A stretch of DNA of 64,000 nt, taken from contig NC_135007.1 of NCBI RefSeq assembly GCF_051020985.1, positions 555,001 through 619,000 on the forward strand. The letters are read 5' to 3'. The position numbers were made by a program, and so were the translations under genes. The notes beneath the pieces are model-generated. The model did not search any database. It was not told where the DNA came from and saw only the letters and a program-made list of their open reading frames with translations. Below, one piece after another: positions 13,510 through 26,099 of this stretch (positions within the stretch are counted from its first letter, which is position 1; the number at the start of each line of letters is the position of its first letter). Origin of the DNA: Nomia melanderi. Taxonomy: Eukaryota; Arthropoda; Insecta; Hymenoptera; Halictidae.

Positions 13510-16380
13510 TCGTTGTTACAAATAGCGTTGATAAAAGAATGTCAAATTGTCAAGTTTGTATGAGTATTATGTACATGGTCATTCTAATTATTCAATGCCA
13601 AAATGTGAAAACTTAGCTATTGCAATTTTCACAATTAATATTATTTCTTTTTGTATACTCTATATGTACAAAAAATTTATAACTGTTCATAACTTTTTTA
13701 CGTGAAATACATTTAATACAGCATGTTACTGTATATATACTATATACTATATTGTATATTGTATGTGCACTTGATAATATCTAGTCCAAAAAATTATCTA
13801 TACACGAATTATTCACTCTTATAACTAATAATTATAATGCCCAAATTTTGTAGGCATGTGTGTTATTTAGAAAAATGCAACAGAAAAAGTCAAGATAATG
13901 TACAGCTTTCTTGAAATTTATAACATGTATAGAAGTTAAAAAGTTGTATTGTTATTTTATAGCACTGATTTATATACATATATTGTCTATGCATAAATTA
14001 TTTTATAAGAATGTTGAGAATTTCAAAAGACACGAGTGTCTACCTGCTTAACTATTCCATCTTTATTTTTATTGCAAGTATTACTAAAATTGTACTGAAA
14101 AAAATGTTTACTTTTGAAGAGTTCCTTTTCTATGTAATTACATAAAGACAACTGTGTACAAAACATACAACACCTAATTTATATTCAGTTATAAAATATA
14201 ATATTAATTTTGAGGGTTTTGTTTATGATTTTAGGAATTCGTTGAATTATCATTTTACAATTTGTAAGCTATTCATTTTATTTTCTAAATTTATTTATTT
14301 GGATCATGTATTGCTTAAATCTTAAAGAAAAACATTAAATTTCACAATTTCAATGAAAAATGAACACTCTTACTTACATTTATGTAAACATACTTTATTT
14401 AGATTTATACAATTTGTGCAATTTATGCAATGAAAGACAAGTGCATTCTAAAAAATTTAGTCATTTACATACAAGGTGCCTCGTTTAAATTAGCACATTT
14501 AAATATCTTCGTTATTTTTTGCTAAAAGAAAACATTAAAATAAAATTGCATTAATTAAAGGGGCAAATTTGAATTTTACCTAAATAGAAAAACCCTAAGT
14601 ACCTGTGTTACTTTTAAACTAATTTGATGGTCTTGAAAAATGTTTTTTTCAAGGTCATTTTTTCGAAACTGTATTATTTATTTCATATTTTTATAATCAT
14701 TAAAAAATGGAATTTAAAGACTTTAACAATCCTACCGTTTCGGTGATATAATTTCCAGAAATTTACGATAATATGTCTTAACGTTATCATGCTATTATTA
14801 ACTCATGGATCTGTACTGAAATGTATATTTATCTTATAATACTCATTACGGAGAGCAGGAAAACTACTTTCCAATAGAGATCCACAAGTTAGTAATATCA
14901 CAATAACATTAGGATGTAATTTATCAAATTTATTCGCTTAGATAATAAAACTTTATTCTAAGTAGTTTTTTTCAGCTCTGAATAACGGAAATATTTAATT
15001 ACCAGTAATTAGACAAAATTTCGTATATCCTTGTAATAATATTTTTCTGCATCAAAATACTTTAATATTTCTCAAATTCAGCAGTGAAAATGGTGAAAAC
15101 AATATTCTGTAAGAAAACAATAATTAGAAAATAATTTTATTAATGCTTACAAATTAAAATATTAAATTTAGATAATTTGATGTAATTTGAAATAATTGTA
15201 ATATAATTATTGTTTGTTCCTGCACTGTTGTATATATTTTACGCAATAAGTTTACAATTTATATTTAATGATGTGATGACTACTACATAAATGCTATCCC
15301 TGTTTTTGTATGTTCACGTAGAGTCTACATTGTAGACTATTAATGTACTCTTGTCACAAGAACTTGTCATAATTCTGAAACAATAAACCATAATAATACA
15401 CAGTGATTAATGGATTATATAAAAGTGTTATACCATTACTCATGTAATATATTACACATAACTTAATATTTAATAAAAAGTCAATAGGTACTAAAAGTAT
15501 ATACAAATTATGAAAATTTTGATTGCTAATATATGTAAATAATAACACTTTAGTATATAACATTGAATATATATTCAACATATTGTTATACAAAATATCA
15601 TGAATTATACCATTAAAAATACTAAAATAATCATTCCTATACTAGTCTTGATCATGACAAAGTTACTATCTTTATTTTTATTGAATCATCATTCCACTAA
15701 TATAGATGTAGGTACTATTAAATTTGTTAGAGTTAGTTATTTATATAAATAAAAGACACTTGACATTTTTATTATTTGAAAGTTGTCTATTTCTATCATA
15801 TCAATTTTCTATTTAATATTCCTATCCTATGTAATTATTTACAAAGTAACAGGGTTTATTGTTATGATTATGGATTATTAGTGTCCTCTCTGAAATGTTC
15901 CAATACTTGAAATTCATGAAACAATATCTAAAAATAATGCGAATCATATTTAAGCGTTATTTCGTAATTTTTTTTTAACCAATTCAATACTTAATACTTT
16001 TAGCATATAATTTCGATTTTTCATTTATAACTATCCGATAGTAATGTATTCTTTCTTAAGATGTAGCAATAACGGAGAATAGGCACGCACTTCAGAAATA
16101 TTGTATAATCTTTTAATTCCTGCGTTTAATACTTGATTTATAGCTCTTGAGATTCTCTGAGTTGTTATGTAACGTTTTAGTTAGAGCTGAGATCTGTCAT
16201 AGAAATCGTTAGATATGTTACATAATTCGAAAAGTCTTCGTTTCTCTTATAAACAAAGGATTCCCAACTTAAGAATCGGTGGGAAATTTTGTGAAAAACG
16301 ATAAGTTCCAATGTTGCAATGACAGTACCTTAAAACAAAATAATCGGGAAAAGCTTTTTTATGATTATTATAAAAACATA
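13510..16380 (+). other. INPP5E 3' UTR and AT-rich intergenic DNA
   Basis: Very AT-rich; several poly(A)-signal-like AATAAA/ATTAAA motifs occur but none can be chosen. No gene or inverted-repeat element is recognised. Confidence 0.4.
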
Positions 16381-16389
16381 TAAAAATAC

Positions 16390-16700
16390 ATATACGCCCC
16401 TACCCTTTTTAAAACTTTGATCATCACATACAAGTACTTAATGATATAAAATATTCAAAATTTATAACTACACATTCTGGCAACTCTTCTGTATTTTTTA
16501 CGACAAATTTAAACTGTCTACCGTTTTTACTTTTCACGTAATACTTTTTTCTACAAAAAATCGACCGCTTCTACGAAAACTCGTTTTTTAAAAACCGAGG
16601 GTGATCGAACAATTTGATTTTCGGATTCACGTGTAGGACAAGGAACTCTATAAAGATCACCCAGTGACTATTACAGATCACGAAAAAGTTCAAATTTGAG
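16390..16700 (-). repeat. Copy of the foldback-arm repeat also found at 55.4 and 56.6 kb
   Basis: The sequence matches the right arm of the palindromic element at 56590-56830. Shared stretches are the GATCATCA block, the CGACCG...TACGAAAAC block, TTTTCGGATTC, and GGAACTCTATAA followed by a GATCACC(C/T)AGTG stretch. The copy is diverged and appears single-armed. Confidence 0.6.
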
Positions 16701-16999
16701 ACGATTGTTAAGAAAACAAACAAGACATGATCCTATTTTTATTTCTTACGTGAAATGGCCTATTTTAAAAAATCAACTATTTACTTTCATCAAAATATAG
16801 AATGTTTACCTGAGATATTTCTTTTTGTATTGCGTAGTTGAAAAGTTGTGACAAAAAATTCAAGTCGAATTTAAATACATTTAAAACTGAATAGAGGGAG
16901 ATAGGATAAAATAGAACGCATTTATTTACATATGTCATATGTTACATACATGTGGAATATTAATTGGAAACGGTTTCGGAAGTGTCCCAAGTTAGTCTT

Positions 17000-17145
17000 A
17001 AATACTTCTTGAGCGCCTTTTTGATGAAGGTATATTAAAATCTGCAGCCGCTTTACAATGTCTCATTTCTTTTTGTATAACTGCATCAACATCATTCTAT
17101 ACTGATTCTTCAGAGCAACTCGGTTTTCCTGTTTTTTTATACATT
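17000..17145 (-). pseudogene. Remnant of a Pipsqueak/pogo-type transposase helix-turn-helix
   Basis: On the minus strand the sequence reads VDAVIQKEMRHCKAAADFNIP after an EES stretch, with stop codons on both sides. This resembles the Psq-type helix-turn-helix at the N-terminus of pogo/Tigger-like transposases and jerky-like proteins. No catalytic domain follows, so it is a fossil. Confidence 0.45.
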
Positions 17146-18049
17146 TTATCTAAAAATTAAATGATATTATGAAAATATCCTCATCTTACTTCAAATGCTG
17201 CATCGAAATAAATTGACTGATAATATCATTATTTGTTTATGATTATTATTTATTAGCGGATAAATAAAAACCTTAAGACATTGGCTGTCTGATAATGATA
17301 AAATGATAATGTCATTGAGAATGACTTATCTGTTAATGTTTAAGACACATTAAAGAATAGGATTATACAAACGTAAGAATCAGAATTATGACTGATAAGC
17401 GCACAAGAACGAAGCAAACTGACTTGAACCAGTAGCAACGTAACGTCTATTCTACAACTGACGTATTTTGTTTTAATTTTTAGTATGCATAGGTAACTAA
17501 CACGAAATAGACGATAGTCCTATCTTGTCGCCCCTTCCTCTGTATTGTATATTTTAAACTCTAAACTAATAAACTTTCCTTTTTTACCCTAACAATCAGT
17601 ACGTGTTTCTTATGGATTCTAGTGCGTTGAATATAACATAGAAACTATTTATTTCCATCGGCCTCAAGTAAAAGAAATATGAATTTTCAATGTTAAAAGT
17701 GTCTAGTTCTTTAAGAGCAATAGTTATGGACTCTGTCAAAACAATCTTAATCATTATTATTATTACATTTTGAATACGTAACTAGGTACCTATGTTCAAA
17801 CAGTGATTTATTAATACGGTAAAGTTTAGTTGATAGATTATGCACAGTGAAACAGTATCTGTTGTTTATAGGTAGAAAAGTCAGAGATTTTGATATGTTA
17901 GTTCAATCCAAAAAATGAAGATAAAGTAATTATCTGCTTTCAAATATATGACATAAAGGGACATCTTCTCTTAAGAAAGCACCGATTGACGAAATGCAGA
18001 CGACCAGCGTTCAACTTTTCCTTTTATTGAATTTTTTCAACAAAATATT

Positions 18050-18345
18050 TTATGTGTTTCAAAGAAATTGTGTATACTTTTTCTGTAATGAAGGTTTCTT
18101 TCAACACACAAAAATGTTTCGAAGAATTGGAAGAGCAAATGGTGCGCAACGAAAACTCCCAATTTTCAATAAAATATATGAGTTTATGAATGCACGAATG
18201 AAAAGAAAACAATTGGTATCTTATTCCTTACACATTCAACTATCTCGGGGAGCAAAAATTTGTTCAGCTTACGCAAAATTTTTGAAATTGACATTTTAAC
18301 GTCTAAAACGGCCAAATCGACTACTGTGCGGCTGGATCGCCAGCG
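18050..18345 (+). repeat. Dispersed repeat, copy 1 (second at 62.45-62.75 kb)
   Basis: Strongly similar to 62447-62745: both contain CACACAAAAATGTTTCGAAG, then GTGCGCAACGAAAACT, GAGTTTATGA, AACAATTGGTA and ATTCAACTATCT in the same order. Function is unknown; short open frames in both copies are not conserved in length. Family not recognised. Confidence 0.65.
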
Positions 18346-19276
18346 ACACCGCGCAATTGATAAAACGGCAATGAATCGCGACAAGGATGACAAATATATG
18401 TATTTCTTTCTTTTTTTTAATTTTGTATATTGTGCAAGCTGAAATTTGCTCTGTATATGTGGTACATGTACGTAAAATCGCTAACGTCAAGTGGCGGAAT
18501 CGCGTCGCCCTTGTACTTAGGCCCTTACTGATCGGGTCACCGCTTTACAGCTGAGAACGCACTCGCTACCTTATAATTCATATTCGTGTACTAGGAAAGG
18601 GCATTGCATATCACGTTCCTTTAGTTTCCCATGCGAGTTTTAAATTCTTATCCTACAATATCGTGTCAGACTCGCGATGAAGATTTCATATAGAATTTAA
18701 CAAATATAAATATCACTTAATTCATCCAAATCCGAATTGAATGTTATTTTTCTACTATTAATTGTGATGCTTCTGAGTGAGCGTAGGCATAGAATAAGTG
18801 TAGAAGTTTTCTCCTTTTTGGGAGAAATTCACATCTCGTGAATTGTTGATTCTTTTCACATTATCCGTTTGAGTTCAACGCGCCACTTTCGCGCTCTTCA
18901 GATTTCATGTCGAAAAAATTCAGTGCATTTGTACGATACGGACAACTGACGGCGCACTCGCAATCTGACGAAACGCGCTCAACTTTTCAGACGCATGTAC
19001 GTCGCATCGCTACTTTTTTTTGCATATAAGTAATCCAAGTAATACATTTTGTATTTTCTTGTTACCTATTATAAATTAATATATATACATAATAGTATTA
19101 ACATAGATTAAGACAAGCGCTACTGCGCTGTTCGGCTTTTTTCGACCGTTTTTTTAAAAACTTCTCGTACTCAAACGATTATACTGTAACACATTCTTAC
19201 ACGGAATGTTGCGAAGAATTTGTCTTCAGTAAAAAAAATATACGTGTAGTAAGTATATCCTATTATTTTTGAGATA

Positions 19277-19980
19277 CAGTGGGGCCCCGGACTTACGTCC
19301 TAATTGGTTCCGGAGTGGGTGACGTAAGTCAAGAAGATTGATCAGATTAGAAGACACATTTTCTTTTAAACGTACACAAATGATAGAAGGGATTACATTT
19401 AACAAATGTTTACGAAGAATCAAAGAGATCACGATGTTCACGAATAATATTGGAACGTGTTGGATGGTCTTCTTTTATTTCTATTAACACGTTGATTTAT
19501 TGGATGTCGGTTATCTTACGACGTATAATTGTTTCCAAGTCATTTAGAAGCTCCGGTCATCGATGACCACCGTGGCAGTCAACGTAGTAAAATACGTTCT
19601 TTATCTTTAAGAAACGCCCTCACAATTGCTTCTGACAAATTTATTTTCTAGTCAATCTCAGAACCTTGTACTCCACTATCAAAAAGTTTTATTATTTCTA
19701 ATTTAGTTTCTAAACTCATAGCATTTCTTTGTTTAACAATATCATTTAAGATGAGGACATCTGACGCTGTGGTGCCATTACACATACGTAAATAATGGTC
19801 TTCACTGTCGATTAATTACACTTGTGTACTTACGTTTACTGTAAATCTATTTCTATAAGTTCTTAACCTTAAACAATTAAAACCAAACACATAGAACAAG
19901 AAATATTGGTTAAAAACAACTGACTACCGCGTTACGTGAAACGGACGTAAATCGGGACTACGTAACTCGGGGCCCCACTG
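19277..19980 (-). mobile_element. pogo/Tigger-like DNA transposon, internally deleted
   Basis: Terminal inverted repeats start CAGTGGGGCCCCGGACTTACG on the left and, on the reverse complement of the right end, CAGTGGGGCCCCGAGTTACG. Both ends are flanked by TA. The element is 704 bp. Between about 19594 and 19714 the minus strand reads LETKLEIIKLFDSG, then a broken INLSEAIVRAFLKDKERI, the CENP-B-type helix-turn-helix expected at the start of a pogo transposase. The DDE part is absent. A TA target site and this terminus type fit the pogo/Tigger branch of Tc1/mariner. Confidence 0.8.
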
Positions 19981-20310
19981 TACATCCGGTCTCAATTGTA
20001 GAACTCACCCTCTATACAAAGTGTCTCCGTGATTGTGGTACAAGTGATCGTAGGTTGTTTCTACATACGAACATGAGTTAAAAGAAAAGAATAACATATT
20101 TTTCATTTAAGTCTTCGTTCTTCCAGAAAAATGAGTTTGAATATCTATCATATACACATGTAAGTACTATCTGTAAGTTTCTATGTATCCGGTTTCTGTT
20201 TCTGATCATATTTGTGCTTATAGGCATTCTTTTTCCCTGTAGTTAATTTTGTTAATTAATCAGATAAATAACAACCTCTCGTATCACTTTGATCTTGACC
20301 GTATATAATA

Positions 20311-20590
20311 TTAACCGTTTGAATGCTAAGCGACACGATCGTGCTTCTCTGTTACACTACCTAAATGTGCCAGCTTATTGGTTCATAGGATGAAATTGAG
20401 TTTATTTATTGATTTTTATCTCCTTTGTTACCTGCTTAGAAATAAAAAAATGGATCGATCGCGCCATTTAGAATTTTTTCATGTGAAAATACCAAAACGT
20501 AATTCAGTTTTTGAGCTGAAACGAAAGAAACGCACCGGTTGGCATTCTTTAATAGGATTTTTGCGAAGACCTGTAACACTCAAACGGTAA
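20311..20590. mobile_element. TTAA-type miniature inverted-repeat element
   Basis: The left end is TTAACCGTTTGAATG; the reverse complement of the right end is TTTACCGTTTGAGTG, so the right target site is mutated. About 280 bp, no transposase. TTAA target sites are characteristic of the piggyBac superfamily. Confidence 0.55.
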
Positions 20591-20674
20591 AGATCATTGT
20601 CCTGGACAATTTGCAACTTGAAATGATGGCGAATCATGATTCATTCAAAAGTTATGTAGCACTAAAATTTGGCA

Positions 20675-20893
20675 TTAACGGACCGTTAAGGTCCAATAAG
20701 TGAAGACGAAGACGAAAAATTTGAATGTAATGCCAAAGGGACCTAGCACAATACTTAACGCGTTAATTGTAAATATTACAACAATAACAATAACAAAAAT
20801 AATAAAATGACTTTTGCTGCCATATATGCGGTATTGGACGTAAATAAAAGTGCCATGCCGTTTATATGGCGACATTGGTCCGTTAAGGGTTAA
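20675..20893. mobile_element. TTAA-type miniature inverted-repeat element
   Basis: The ends are TTAACGGACCGTTAAGG and, on the other strand, TTAACCCTTAACGGACC, both within TTAA. 219 bp, no coding capacity. Probably mobilised by a piggyBac-type transposase. Confidence 0.55.
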
Positions 20894-21280
20894 TCTTTCC
20901 AACCCGAAGGATGTACCCAGTATAATTTCAACCACGGCTGACAAGTTAAAAGAAAATGTCTTCTTACATTTACATGCAGCACAAATATGGAAATGGTGAC
21001 CGTGAGCCATTCAGACCCTTTCCCCTCACGACCTGGTCGATGAAAATTACTCTCTCCATTCCTACTTATTTACTTCCCCCAACTGTTTCAGTAGTACTTA
21101 TTAGACGGAACAGAATACAACGAAATGAAAAGTAACGAACATTGGCGTTAATTTCGATTATGCGACTTCTTATGTTTTTGGAATTCTGGCAACACAGAAA
21201 TCCGACTACTGTTGTTCATGAAAAAAGACCCTGGAAGTAATGCGGGTGTAACACTTTGCGGGCCGCACATTTATCGCATC

Positions 21281-21330
21281 GCCATTAGGTTGGCCATTAG
21301 GTTGGTGCGCAGGTTCTACTGCATTTTCAA
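21281..21330 (+). mobile_element. Mariner-like terminus fragment
   Basis: TTAGGTTGG occurs twice (about 21286 and 21297), the second followed by TGCGCAGGTTCTACTGC, which resembles the end of mariner elements in insects. No matching opposite end or transposase was found nearby. Confidence 0.35.
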
Positions 21331-21678
21331 GGATATTTTATAACTTTGTAATAGATCTAAACTTTCGAGATTCGAAGACAGCGAAAGGCAGTTTCAAACT
21401 AACAGAAGAAGCATCTGCTTAAAAGATTTTAACAAAACAAGATCTGATAAATTGGGAAGGGAGAACAGTGGAAGCAATTGTTTCTCTAAAAATAGCATCA
21501 ATATTGTGGGATTAGAAGGTTTTGGCGAGAACAAGCACAGGTGTACTTGTATTTTTATTGAAATGGACTATAAGTGATTAGAATTAAACTAAACTATGTA
21601 TCTTAATCTATTCTACGCAGTACTACGCTGTTCCACGCTGTCTATTCTGATCCACTACCTGTCTTTTTACAGGTAGAT

Positions 21679-21837
21679 TCATTCCTTGAGATTTTCATTT
21701 TTTAATAATATAACGTAGATTGTAGATCTATTTATATTTAATAATTTACTTATTTCACCATACGCCTTTCCTTCCTTACGCCACTTGACAATTAATTTTC
21801 TTCCACTTTCAGGAATTTCAGATGTTTTAGGACACAT
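21679..21837 (-). pseudogene. Tc1/mariner-type transposase N-terminal helix-turn-helix fragment
   Basis: A 52-codon minus-strand frame reads ESGRKLIVKWRKEGKAYGEI, then SKLLNINRSTIYVIL, ending in a stop at 21679. This is the paired-like helix-turn-helix that opens Tc1-family transposases. No second DNA-binding domain or DDE domain follows, so it is a broken remnant. Confidence 0.6.
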
Positions 21838-22269
21838 GATCAATATCGTAATATTTCACTATAAATGCTGACACTGTGACTGACAAATGTATGTGCGAAG
21901 ACGACTAACGTTTCAATATTTACATTTAGTGCCCGAAACATTGATTCTTGGAACTCATTTTTGGGTATTCAAATGCTTTTGTGGCTTCAGCAATCTTTAT
22001 GTTTATAAGAAATAATTCATAAGTATTGTATACATCTTTCGATTTTCTTCAAACTTTACCTATATAATCTAGAGAGTCATACCTCCTTACAATGTTTATA
22101 ATATTTCGATAAGAGTTGTATAATATATTTATTACAACTAACAAAGTATTTCATGGTAAGTGTTCAAATATTTTCGTGTGTCACTGTATGTATGTATAGA
22201 AGTTGGGTAAAATCTAATGCATATATCAATACCCTTTGATTTCAATAATTTGTTAATGTGGGTAATACT

Positions 22270-22700
22270 GCAGTTCCCTCGTTCCACTGCAAGGGTATTT
22301 AACTGGGTTAAACACCCACGAGCACCGTAGTGTGCGAAAAGTTATCCCCTCCACACCTACTTTTACCTGTTTGTATTGAACACTACATAAAACTGATCAC
22401 ATACACAGTCTTGAGCAGCTCCTTGAATAGAGGTATTATGGGAACGCTGTTTCCGAGTTACTAACGTGAGAGTAGTGAGTTATGTACAGTGCATTACTGA
22501 CGTAAGCCAAACCGGCCTATGGCTTAAAAGAGAACGGGGGCAAGGGGAGACGTCCACTCGCGACGCTCGGCCCAATAGTAATGACGGAATTAGTTTCGGC
22601 ATGTTTTTGTTACTGGCCGAGCAGCGAGCTGAAGTGGAGTGTGCGACCGAGTCCCATTGCTCCTCTTCACTTCTGAACCATGACCGGCTGGGATCATGTC
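22270..22700 (-). repeat. Dispersed repeat family R, copy A
   Basis: The reverse complement matches the copies at 38.7 and 60.5 kb: TATGTAGTGTTCAATACAAA, CAGGTAAAAGTAGGTRTGGAG, and the segment around GGCCGAG. Family not recognised and no coding capacity seen. Confidence 0.55.
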
Positions 22701-22726
22701 AGTAACGCACTGTAGACGCCTCTACA

Positions 22727-23036
22727 ATAAGTAAAACTCATTTCTATATATATACGAAACAAGGTATGAAACTGCAGCGATGAACTAGGATTGTTGGAAC
22801 TTTTATTAACAAAAGTACGTGAAACACGAAATTGATGTTTTGAACAACTGTTTTTTCTGACAGAAGTTTTGCAACCTTATACTTTACGAGATAATTATGA
22901 AAAAAATTTGAATACAAATACACCATCGATCTTTTTGTATTTCACGTACTCTTCTTAATAAAAGTTCTAACAGTTCTAATCAATCGCGACAGTTCCATAC
23001 CTTGTTTCAGAAATATAGAAATGAGTTTTACTTATT
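22727..23036. mobile_element. MITE with about 110-bp terminal inverted repeats
   Basis: The left end AATAAGTAAAACTCATTTCT and the reverse complement of the right end are identical over the first 23 bases. Similarity continues for about 110 bp through AAACAAGGTATG and TTTTATTAA to AGTACGTGAAA. 310 bp in all. TA flanks are compatible with a Tc1/mariner-type insertion. It separates two R-repeat segments in opposite orientation. Confidence 0.8.
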
Positions 23037-23044
23037 ACGTGAGC

Positions 23045-23340
23045 AGTTCTATGTAGTGTTCAATACAAATAGGTAGAAAGAGATATGGAATTGGATAACT
23101 TTTTATGAAAATAATGCCACTATGGTGACCACGTTTGACAACTCTCATGTAAGCCATTACAGAAGCAGTGAGCCTGTGGCTATGCCTGTAACTATTCCAC
23201 AGTACATTCATGTACTTAAGAGTATTTCGGTAGTGATGCTCCGATGAATTGACCGACTACCATCAAGCTGAAACATCAGAGAGGCAAGGGGACTCTTCTA
23301 CTCACAATGTTCGGGTCTCCTCGGACTTCAACATGTGGTC
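23045..23340 (+). repeat. Dispersed repeat family R, copy B (partial)
   Basis: Begins GTTCTATGTAGTGTTCAATA and continues through an AGGTAGAAAG stretch, matching copy C at 38.95 kb and the inverted copy A. The later GGCAAGGGGACTC stretch also occurs at 43.9 kb. Confidence 0.5.
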
Positions 23341-24831
23341 GTTATTGACTACGCGATAGTAACAAAGAACGGAAGTGTACAGGGAATATATTCCCAAATT
23401 CAAAAAATGTCATGTTTCTTTATTTTATTAAGACGTATGTTATCATTTCTTGAATGTAGAAATAGAACTTATAATTAGAAATATTCTAATTTCATATTGT
23501 TTAAGATTTTGACTTATGTTTTTCGTAAAACATAGACAAAACATTGCGTAAATTAGTTTTACAAATCTTACTACGAGATTAATGAATTTTAAATATAGTA
23601 AAATTTCAAATGATATTGCAAAAGCAATAACATAAATTTTACTAAGATAAACAAAAAAATGAGATAACGATATATAACAGTCATAATCATATTGTAGTAG
23701 ATTTTGAAATATTTAAGAAAAGATACAATAACATTGCACTGCTTATGTTTCGTTTTAGACATTTGCACTTGAGATCACTAATTATCTTAAGTTAGTGAAC
23801 TAACCTAAGGTGTTGAGAACACTTTACCTAACCAGAGCTCTCAATATTTAATATTAAATTCTGTAAATATATTAATACATAAGACACTGCAATAAAATAT
23901 TTTTATCCTTAATTTCTGCATGATTTCTCTTTATATTAGTTATAAAAGATATCACCAATATTTCCTAAGAAAATAAATATTTATTGTGAAAAAACTTTCA
24001 AATACAAAGGACTATTTCCAGTTTCAGGATGTTTTTCAGAATAAATGATGAAATATTATTTATTCTTACAATCAATTATAATTTTTAATAGCTTTTTGTT
24101 TCTAGAATCTCTTCCGAGAACTTTTTTTAATTCATGTCCAAAGGGATAATCATATTAAATTAAACTAAGTCAAAATCGATTAATTCCTTTTCAACTTAAG
24201 TATTGAACTATACATACACGGTTCTACAATTCAACATATAATGTTAATCCATGTGTTACCAGCATTTGCTTCGGTAGCAATCTTCATGATTGCAATATTT
24301 TATTAAATACATCATATTGTCTTTACAAAATATAAATAATATGTAAGAAAAAATATCTACTCAACCTCCTGCAAATTATAACATGTATTACAATATTAGA
24401 CGAAAACATATAAATCTTTTTACATGAAATATAAAATATTGATTGTCATAAATATATGATATTGTTAGCCAACGTGTTAAAGTTTTACTATTTTAATATT
24501 TAAACACAAGTATATTATGAGTTATAGATTTCAAGCTTCACTAAAATTTTCAATATTACTTTAATGCAGTGACTCAAATTTTAGAAGATAGACATATTAT
24601 AAATTATATTTTTATTTTTAACAAAAATAATAAACTACAAGTAATCTTTAACCCTGAAAATGAAACAACTATTAACAACTATATGTATTATGTATAGTTA
24701 TCTATATACTATAAGGCTATGAGCTGCACGTATATATATTATAAATAATACAGGTTTGTCATACATTTTTTTATGTAGAATAAGTGTAAAATACATATAT
24801 ACACACTTTTTTGCATTGAAGAGTATGTTTC
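23341..24831. other. AT-rich intergenic DNA
   Basis: No gene, RNA or repeat recognised. The right part probably includes the COX20 3' UTR. Confidence 0.35.
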
Positions 24832-25182
24832 TTAAATTTTTTCAGGTTTATATGTTACTAATGTATCAGTTTCTGCAGATTGCTTTAAACTTGCTTCATA
24901 CATCATTTGTTTTACGAGCCTCATTTGTTTCTGCGTTTCTCGAAATTGCTTCATACAATAAAAGGCATAACAAAGTGTTGTTGCCACATAACATATCATT
25001 CCTGTATGCATCGAGTTTTTTGCCTGGCTTGTGAACAAATATGTTGTTAATCCACCTGCAAAACCTCCTAAAATTCCATAGAATAGAGAGTCTCCTTGAC
25101 ATTTTGTTTGAATGATTGGTATTCCAAATAGATTGATACTCGGCTGCGGAGCCCCTGGTTCGGTTATTTTAGCTTCTGCCAT
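24832..25182 (-). CDS. COX20: Cytochrome c oxidase assembly protein COX20 (FAM36A)
   Basis: Single-exon 116-residue frame. Two hydrophobic segments, LFYGILGGFAGGLTTYLF (about residues 33-50) and GMICYVATTLCYAFYCM (about 61-77), fit the two-membrane-span topology of COX20. The segment between them, FTSQAKNSMHTG, matches the FTSR...S.DVG pattern of the vertebrate protein, and the C-terminal tail after the second span is basic (RETQKQMRLVKQMM). COX20 is an inner mitochondrial membrane chaperone that stabilises newly made COX2 during complex IV assembly. The gene lies head-to-head with RpS7, about 0.5 kb from its probable start site. Confidence 0.88.
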   Translation of the reverse strand: MAEAKITEPGAPQPSINLFGIPIIQTKCQGDSLFYGILGGFAGGLTTYLFTSQAKNSMHTGMICYVATTLCYAFYCMKQFRETQKQMRLVKQMMYEASLKQSAETDTLVTYKPEKI

Positions 25183-25712
25183 ATTATTAAAATTAAATTA
25201 TCAGTGTATTTTCTCCTCAACTTCAGAAACGATATTAGTGATGTATAATCTGAGACTAAAATATATACATAGATAGAATAACGAATGGTGCTTCGAGTAG
25301 TTTCAAGTTTTGCCAACAGTGGGTACTTAAAACTACTAGAGTGGACTTTTGAAAAAGAAACTTAAAATAAATAAAATTCTTAAAGAAATTTAAATGTTAA
25401 TATACATTTAATAAACGTATGCTTTGTAATAAATATTATTATTTACATAATAACTTACAAGGTATTATAATTATACTCAAATAGAGCTCATTTCTCTTAA
25501 GAATTTGAGAATGAAATATTAATTTCATACTGAAGTCGTCAAGTTTTAGCTTCTACTAAAAGGAATAGTTAAAATAAATGTTCGAAAGTGATAGAATGTA
25601 AACTTTACATTATACACAAATATCAATATGACAATCACAGCCGAATGTGATCTTATATACAGAGAAACTTTTATCTCAAGTAGTTGGCAATTCTGCTTAA
25701 CCCCTTTCGAAG
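25183..25712. promoter_or_regulatory. Shared upstream region of COX20 and RpS7
   Basis: About 530 bp between the COX20 ATG and the probable RpS7 start site. No TATA box is evident; promoter function is inferred from the divergent gene arrangement. Confidence 0.35.
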
Positions 25713-25713
25713 T

Positions 25714-25742
25714 CTTTTTCACGCGGTGCGGATATCGTCAAG
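25714..25742 (+). promoter_or_regulatory. Probable RpS7 noncoding first exon with TOP-like start
   Basis: CTTTTTCACGCGG starts with a C followed by pyrimidines, as in 5'-TOP mRNAs of ribosomal proteins, and the short exon could end at GTCAAG before the donor GTACAC at 25743. A leader exon is needed because the coding exon begins immediately after an acceptor at 26098-26099. Confidence 0.4.
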
Positions 25743-26099
25743 GTACACGCGTTTAACAGTTTAGCTTTTAGCTAAAAACAATGTTATAATGAATTAAAAA
25801 AATGTTAAATGTTGTCTTGCATGTTACTCATAATGTTACAATTTATTAAATAAATTAAGAGTTTTTTCTGGATCGTGTGTAGGAAGTTTGATAAAAGTGG
25901 ATTTTGTTTGTTCCTAGTTACTCGGACTATTTGACAGCATATTATAATTCGCAAACTTCAATTTTAAAACTGTAATTTTTGATATAATTGAAACTCTAAG
26001 TGAAAATTATAATGTGATTACAATGATTATTAAGCAAAAAATACCATTATGTTCCTAAAATTCATATAAACAATGACTTAACCTTTAATCATTTTTCAG

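Noticed and set aside
18000..18440. Short frames on both strands near 18 kb as a possible gene
   Set aside because: The stretch is a dispersed repeat with a second copy at 62.5 kb in which the frames are not maintained.
20378..20590. 70-codon basic frame on the plus strand
   Set aside because: It lies within a TTAA-type MITE and has no family resemblance.
24756..25034. 92-codon plus-strand frame
   Set aside because: Antisense to COX20.
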